A stretch of DNA of 64,000 nucleotides from Mycetohabitans endofungorum (GTDB lineage: Bacteria; Pseudomonadota; Gammaproteobacteria; Burkholderiales; Burkholderiaceae). A model generated the notes under the pieces. The model was given only the letters and a program-made list of their open reading frames with translations, was not told the origin of the DNA and made no database searches. The position numbers and the translations under genes are program-made. Of the stretch, positions 59,157 to 64,000 are shown one piece after another. Location: positions 1,798,001 to 1,862,000 of the forward strand of contig NZ_CP132744.1 of NCBI RefSeq assembly GCF_037477895.1. Direction: 5' to 3'. Position 1 is the stretch's first letter. Every line of letters begins with the position of its first letter.

Positions 59157-59168
59157 TTGTTAAAGAAC
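59157..59168 (-). promoter_or_regulatory. boxA antitermination site before 23S
   Basis: The minus strand reads GTTCTTTAACAA in the spacer between tRNA-Ala and 23S, matching the rrn boxA consensus (TGCTCTTTAACA). It loads the Nus antitermination complex and helps 23S processing. Coordinates are approximate to two bases. Confidence 0.7.
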
Positions 59169-59244
59169 GTCACAGCCATACTGCACTGCTTGACCCACGG
59201 GTCAATCGCCAACACTCCGTTTGGGAGCGCTCGCGATTGAGCAG

Positions 59245-59320
59245 TGGTGGAGGCAGACGGGATCGAACCGACGACCCCCTGCTTGCAAAGCAGGTGCTCT
59301 CCCAGCTGAGCTATGCCCCC
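59245..59320 (-). tRNA. tRNA-Ala (TGC)
   Basis: A 76-nt cloverleaf on the minus strand starts GGGGGCATAGCTCAGCTGGG, has loop TTTGCAA with anticodon TGC, and ends with encoded CCA. It lies in the 16S-23S spacer after tRNA-Ile, the standard rrn arrangement. Confidence 0.97.
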
Positions 59321-59373
59321 CTTGGGTTCGGGCCGCGCTGCGCGCAGCGCTCGTGGCGCACACCAGACTCGCG

Positions 59374-59450
59374 TGGTGGGTCTGGTTGGATTCGAACCAA
59401 CGACCCCCGCCTTATCAAGACGGTGCTCTAACCGACTGAGCTACAGACCC
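59374..59450 (-). tRNA. tRNA-Ile (GAT)
   Basis: A 77-nt cloverleaf on the minus strand starts GGGTCTGTAGCTCAGTCGGT, has loop TTGATAA with anticodon GAT, and ends with encoded CCA. It is the first tRNA in the 16S-23S spacer. Confidence 0.97.
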
Positions 59451-59516
59451 TTCGTCTGTCCCTGTGACTTTCACAGCCGATAAGCGTGAGTACTTGAAGC
59501 GCAGACTTCTTGCTCC

Positions 59517-61052
<1,536 letters not shown>

Positions 61053-61244
61053 AACCTGTTACTTGTTCGGGCCACAAAGGACCCTGTCGCTCAACTCAAA
61101 ACGTTGACAGGTTTCGATTCTCTCAAAACCCACCTTCATTTCGTATGAGACTTAATGATTCTTTCGCATCGCCCCACCCGGCTTTTACCACCCGGGTGCA
61201 GCACGCCTGCACCATCAAGTACCCACACTTATCGGCTGTTACTT

Positions 61245-61256
61245 GTTAAAGAGCAT
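61245..61256 (-). promoter_or_regulatory. boxA antitermination site of the rrn leader
   Basis: The minus strand reads TGCTCTTTAACA, a perfect boxA, about 190 bases before 16S. It recruits NusB and NusE to make the polymerase resistant to Rho. Confidence 0.88.
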
Positions 61257-61330
61257 CGCAACCGCTTCGCCTCAACCTAGCTGGCCTCGGCTCCCGCATC
61301 GCGTCGCTGCATCAGCAGCAGAGAAACGAG

Positions 61331-61359
61331 ATTATGAACACAATCTTGCGAAGCGTCAA
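61331..61359 (-). promoter_or_regulatory. rrn operon promoter
   Basis: On the minus strand TTGACG (61359-61354) and CATAAT (61336-61331) are separated by exactly 17 bases, a near-consensus sigma-70 promoter. An A/T-rich tract (TAAAAAAGTTG) lies just upstream as a possible UP element. It precedes boxA by about 75 bases. Confidence 0.8.
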
Positions 61360-61385
61360 CAACTTTTTTACCACTCCGGTGCGAT

Positions 61386-62320
61386 GCTGATCGCCTCACA
61401 CCCCGTTGCCCACCCCGCCCGCTGCGTTTGCCCCTTCAGCGGCCCCGCTACTGCCTGCAGCGAGGGTGCGAATCATAGGCCAATAGCACGCTCACCACAA
61501 GAGCTAGCAAATATTTTTTCAGCGCCCCCCCTTTTTGTCGCCTTGCGCGCCCCTCCCGTAGCACAACGCCCCATACCCCCGCCCCAGCACGCCGCTTGCC
61601 TCCCCATTTCATGCGGCGGCGCAAACTGGGGCAGCCATCGCACCCCAGACATTCGCTGCTATTGCACGTTTTGCTGCCGCCACGCTGGCATCGCGCTGGG
61701 TAGTCCTGATGGCATGTGCGAGTGTTTGCGCTCTTGTTGTGGGTGCCACGCTCCGTGGCGAAGATGTGGTGGCTGTGTTCAATTGCTGTATCAGGTTACC
61801 TTCGGGCCCGGCCTTGGCCATCGAGTCACGATCTTGGATACGCCGGGTTTCGTGCGTGGTGAATTCCTCGCTCAGCAACCGTTTCGGGCCTTTCCAACAT
61901 TGAGCTGCCCCTTGCTCGAGACGTTTCAGTGTGGCGCCTAGCGCTTCGAGCGCGCGCAGCATGCACAAGCTGACAAGATAACGCCGGATGCGTTTCAGTA
62001 TCGAGGCCGATACGCTGTTCTGAACGCCACGCTTGACTACGTGCCCCATTTCCCAGCCATGGTTGTGATCGTGCAGTACGCACGCAACATCTTTTCGCCA
62101 AACGTGCGCGCTAGTGTTCGATCAACAAGAGCCGGTTAGTAACGCAGGGACGTACGGTATCGATGTTAGGCACATCGTCCGTTATACCTTCGGCGGACGC
62201 GCTGCCCAACGCGTAGTTGCACGAATTAGCTTAATGCGCTAGTTCATCCCGCATTGGCCGACGCAGCTGTGCCTACTCCCTTACAGATACTGATCCCATT
62301 CCTGTAGTAAAGAACTTCAA
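61386..62320. other. Unassigned region upstream of the rrn promoter
   Basis: No gene is supportable. A 146-codon minus-strand frame (61609-62049) has an Ala/Arg-rich composition without motifs and probably reflects chance in GC-rich DNA. No tRNA or IS ends were recognised. Confidence 0.4.
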
Positions 62321-62880
62321 ATGAATAACAACGTCCCGCGCCCCCCTTTGGATGAGCGTTACGAAATCGATAGTGCTAGCCGGCGCCGGTTGCAGCGTCG
62401 TCTGGTTCATAAGTCGGAACTCAGACATGTTTTCGTGGAACGAATAATTCCGATACCGGCTGCCGGAGATGGGCAGGATCGGTTCGTTGCTCCATTGATC
62501 ATTGAACCAGACCATCCGTTTTTCTTCGAGCATGAAATCGACCATGTGCCGGGCCTGATGCTTGTCGAAGCAACGCGACAAGCCTGCACTGCAGTGTCTC
62601 ACATGTTCTACGAGGCTCCTTTTGGGATGGCCTTCGTGCTTGACAATTTAACGTGAGCTATGCGCGTTTTGCCGAACTATCCGCTCCGTTTGCCATGCAT
62701 TTCACGGTGGTTGAGAAATACTATCGCAAGCGGTCACTGTCGAGCTTACAGGCACACACCGAGTGACACCAGGCCGGGCTACGAGTTGGCACAATGGATG
62801 TGCGGTGGAGCTTCATGCAACCCGCCGTATTGGCACGCCTGCGGCGCACCAGCACAATAAGCGTCGGCCTCCCTGTGTAA
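62321..62880 (+). pseudogene. Decayed AfsA-type hotdog-domain gene
   Basis: The first 111 codons encode one AfsA-type hotdog unit: VHKSELRHVFVERI, then EPDHPFFFEHEIDHVPGLML, VEATRQACTAVSHMFYEAPFG and FVLDNL. The frame then meets TGA at 62654, but a one-base shift near 62647 restores the continuation NVSYARFAELSAPFAMHFTV. That frame runs to 62880 with a single TGA at 62764-62766, probably a former Trp, and ends VGTMDVRWSFMQPAVLARLRR. AfsA proteins condense an acyl chain with a C3 unit in gamma-butyrolactone-type signal synthesis. One frameshift plus one nonsense codon suggests recent loss, unless the 111-residue product is itself used. Confidence 0.65.
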
Positions 62881-63078
62881 TGGCGGCAGGCTGGAGGATG
62901 TCCCTATGCCTTTCCTCAACCGTTCAGGGCTGACTTGAATTGGTAAATTTGTCATCGCGCAGCATGGCGGACAGGACCTCGCGCATCAATCACATGCTAG
63001 CACGCAGCACTACGCTTATCTGGCCACAGAATCTTTAAGGAATGCCATCACGCGGATCGGACAAAATTTCCCTACCAT

Positions 63079-63117
63079 AAAAAAAGCGGGCTGCGTGACA
63101 TGCGCGCAAGCCCGCGT
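63079..63117 (-). terminator. Intrinsic terminator after the CAT tRNA / rpoD
   Basis: On the minus strand GCGGGCTTGCG pairs with CGCAGCCCGC (one bulge), followed by seven T residues. It lies just downstream of the tRNA gene and ends its transcript, and probably rpoD read-through. Confidence 0.85.
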
Positions 63118-63123
63118 AGATAT

Positions 63124-63202
<79 letters not shown>

Positions 63203-63231
63203 GAATCAATCATTATGAGGCAAAATGAAGC

Positions 63232-64000
63232 TCAGTTGCCTTCAAGGAACGATTTCAGCTTATCCGAGCGGCTCGGATGTCGCAATTTGCGCAACGCCTT
63301 CGCCTCAATCTGTCGGATCCGCTCGCGCGTCACGTCGAACTGCTTACCGACTTCCTCGAGCGTATGGTCTGTGCTCATCTCGATGCCGAAGCGCATCCTC
63401 AATACTTTTGCTTCGCGCGGCGTCAACGAGTCTAGCACGTCCTTCACAACATCTCGCATACTCGCGTGCAATGCCGCGTCGGCCGGCGCCACCGTATTGT
63501 TATCTTCGATGAAATCGCCCAGGTGAGAATCGTCGTCGTCACCGATCGGTGTTTCCATCGAAATCGGTTCCTTCGCGATCTTCATGATCTTGCGGATCTT
63601 GTCCTCCGGCATCTCCATTTTTTCAGCAAGCGTGGCCGGGTCCGGCTCGAGCCCCGTCTCCTGCAGAATTTGCCGTGAGATCCGGTTCATCTTGTTGATC
63701 GTCTCGATCATGTGGACCGGAATCCGAATCGTGCGCGCCTGGTCCGCGATCGACCGCGTAATCGCTTGACGAATCCACCACGTCGCATACGTGGAGAACT
63801 TGTAGCCCCGCCGATATTCGAACTTGTCAACCGCCTTCATCAGGCCAATATTGCCCTCCTGGATCAAATCCAGGAACTGCAAGCCACGGTTCGTGTACTT
63901 CTTCGCAATCGAAATGACCAGCCGCAAGTTGGCCTCCGTCATTTCGCGTTTGGCCTGCCGCGCCTTGAGCTCGCCAGCCGCCATCTGGCGGTTGGTTTCC
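63232..64000 (-). CDS. rpoD: RNA polymerase primary sigma factor sigma-70, 5' part outside the window
   Basis: The frame is open to the window edge ([14 protein letters not shown]) and the ATG at 63984 is internal. Present are region 2 ([20 protein letters not shown], then [21 protein letters not shown], the core-binding and -10 recognition parts), region 3 ([21 protein letters not shown]) and region 4.2 ([20 protein letters not shown], then [10 protein letters not shown]), which reads the -35 element. About 256 C-terminal residues are visible of the 600-800 usual in betaproteobacteria. Its gene is on the same strand as the tRNA and rrn operon. Confidence 0.97.
   Translation of the reverse strand, partial: ETNRQMAAGELKARQAKREMTEANLRLVISIAKKYTNRGLQFLDLIQEGNIGLMKAVDKFEYRRGYKFSTYATWWIRQAITRSIADQARTIRIPVHMIETINKMNRISRQILQETGLEPDPATLAEKMEMPEDKIRKIMKIAKEPISMETPIGDDDDSHLGDFIEDNNTVAPADAALHASMRDVVKDVLDSLTPREAKVLRMRFGIEMSTDHTLEEVGKQFDVTRERIRQIEAKALRKLRHPSRSDKLKSFLEGN

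Noticed and set aside
61609..62049. 146-codon minus-strand frame upstream of the rrn promoter
   Set aside because: It has no recognisable domain, no ribosome-binding site and low-complexity Ala/Arg composition; overlapping frames are equally long.

Overview
The window looks like chromosome of a Burkholderiaceae betaproteobacterium. The gene order rpoD / tRNA / rrn operon and relA / tRNA-Val / thrS-infC-rpmI-rplT-pheS-pheT-ihfA-merR is typical of Burkholderia relatives. A large stand-alone NRPS, candidate type III effectors with an hrpII-type promoter box, and many decayed insertion sequences point towards an endosymbiotic or host-associated member such as Mycetohabitans (Burkholderia) rhizoxinica or a close relative. 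The genus-level assignment is inference, since no database search was possible.

Layout. 1-0.9 kb: end of a DUF2442 gene, a decayed HicB-like antitoxin and an IS66 scrap. 0.9-8.6 kb: one 2536-residue NRPS on the minus strand with the order formyltransferase, half condensation domain, A, PCP, C, A, PCP, TE; it predicts a short N-formylated peptide. 9.4-17.6 kb: a housekeeping block on the minus strand (tRNA-Val, thrS, infC with an AUC start, rpmI, rplT, pheS, pheT, ihfA, a MerR-type regulator). 17.65-22.1 kb: an accessory island between tRNA-Val and relA with a broken ISNCY transposase, an F-box-like candidate effector, a Cys-His-Asp candidate effector behind a perfect TTCG-N16-TTCG box, and a truncated ECF sigma factor. 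22.2-37.8 kb: mostly core metabolism (relA, ridA, an alpha/beta hydrolase, scoAB CoA transferase, thioesterase plus SDR, ETF-ubiquinone oxidoreductase, aroC, a CBS protein, a YihY-like membrane protein, a WrbA-like flavoprotein, DUF2069, a FAD-linked oxidase). 36.8-42.7 kb: a LysR regulator divergent from a four-gene efflux operon (NodT-type outer-membrane factor, FUSC pump, DUF1656, HlyD adaptor). 43.3-44.4 kb: an iron-dependent alcohol dehydrogenase.

44.5-55.9 kb is a patchwork: a small conserved-looking protein, an ISNCY scrap, a basic N-terminus candidate effector, an IS5-family element killed by one nonsense codon, an orphan phage lysis cassette (GH108 endolysin, Rz with nested Rz1, two holin-like proteins), a complete IS21 element abutting a decayed IS3 end, a third unrelated candidate effector and an IS66 scrap. 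55.9-61.4 kb is a complete rrn operon on the minus strand (promoter, 16S, tRNA-Ile, tRNA-Ala, 23S, 5S, terminator). 61.4-63.2 kb holds unexplained sequence, a decayed AfsA-type hotdog gene and a CAT-anticodon tRNA. The window ends inside rpoD.

The recurring theme is gene decay by point nonsense, frameshift and IS scars, alongside open effector-like genes and an open NRPS. That is the pattern expected of a lineage adapting to a host.
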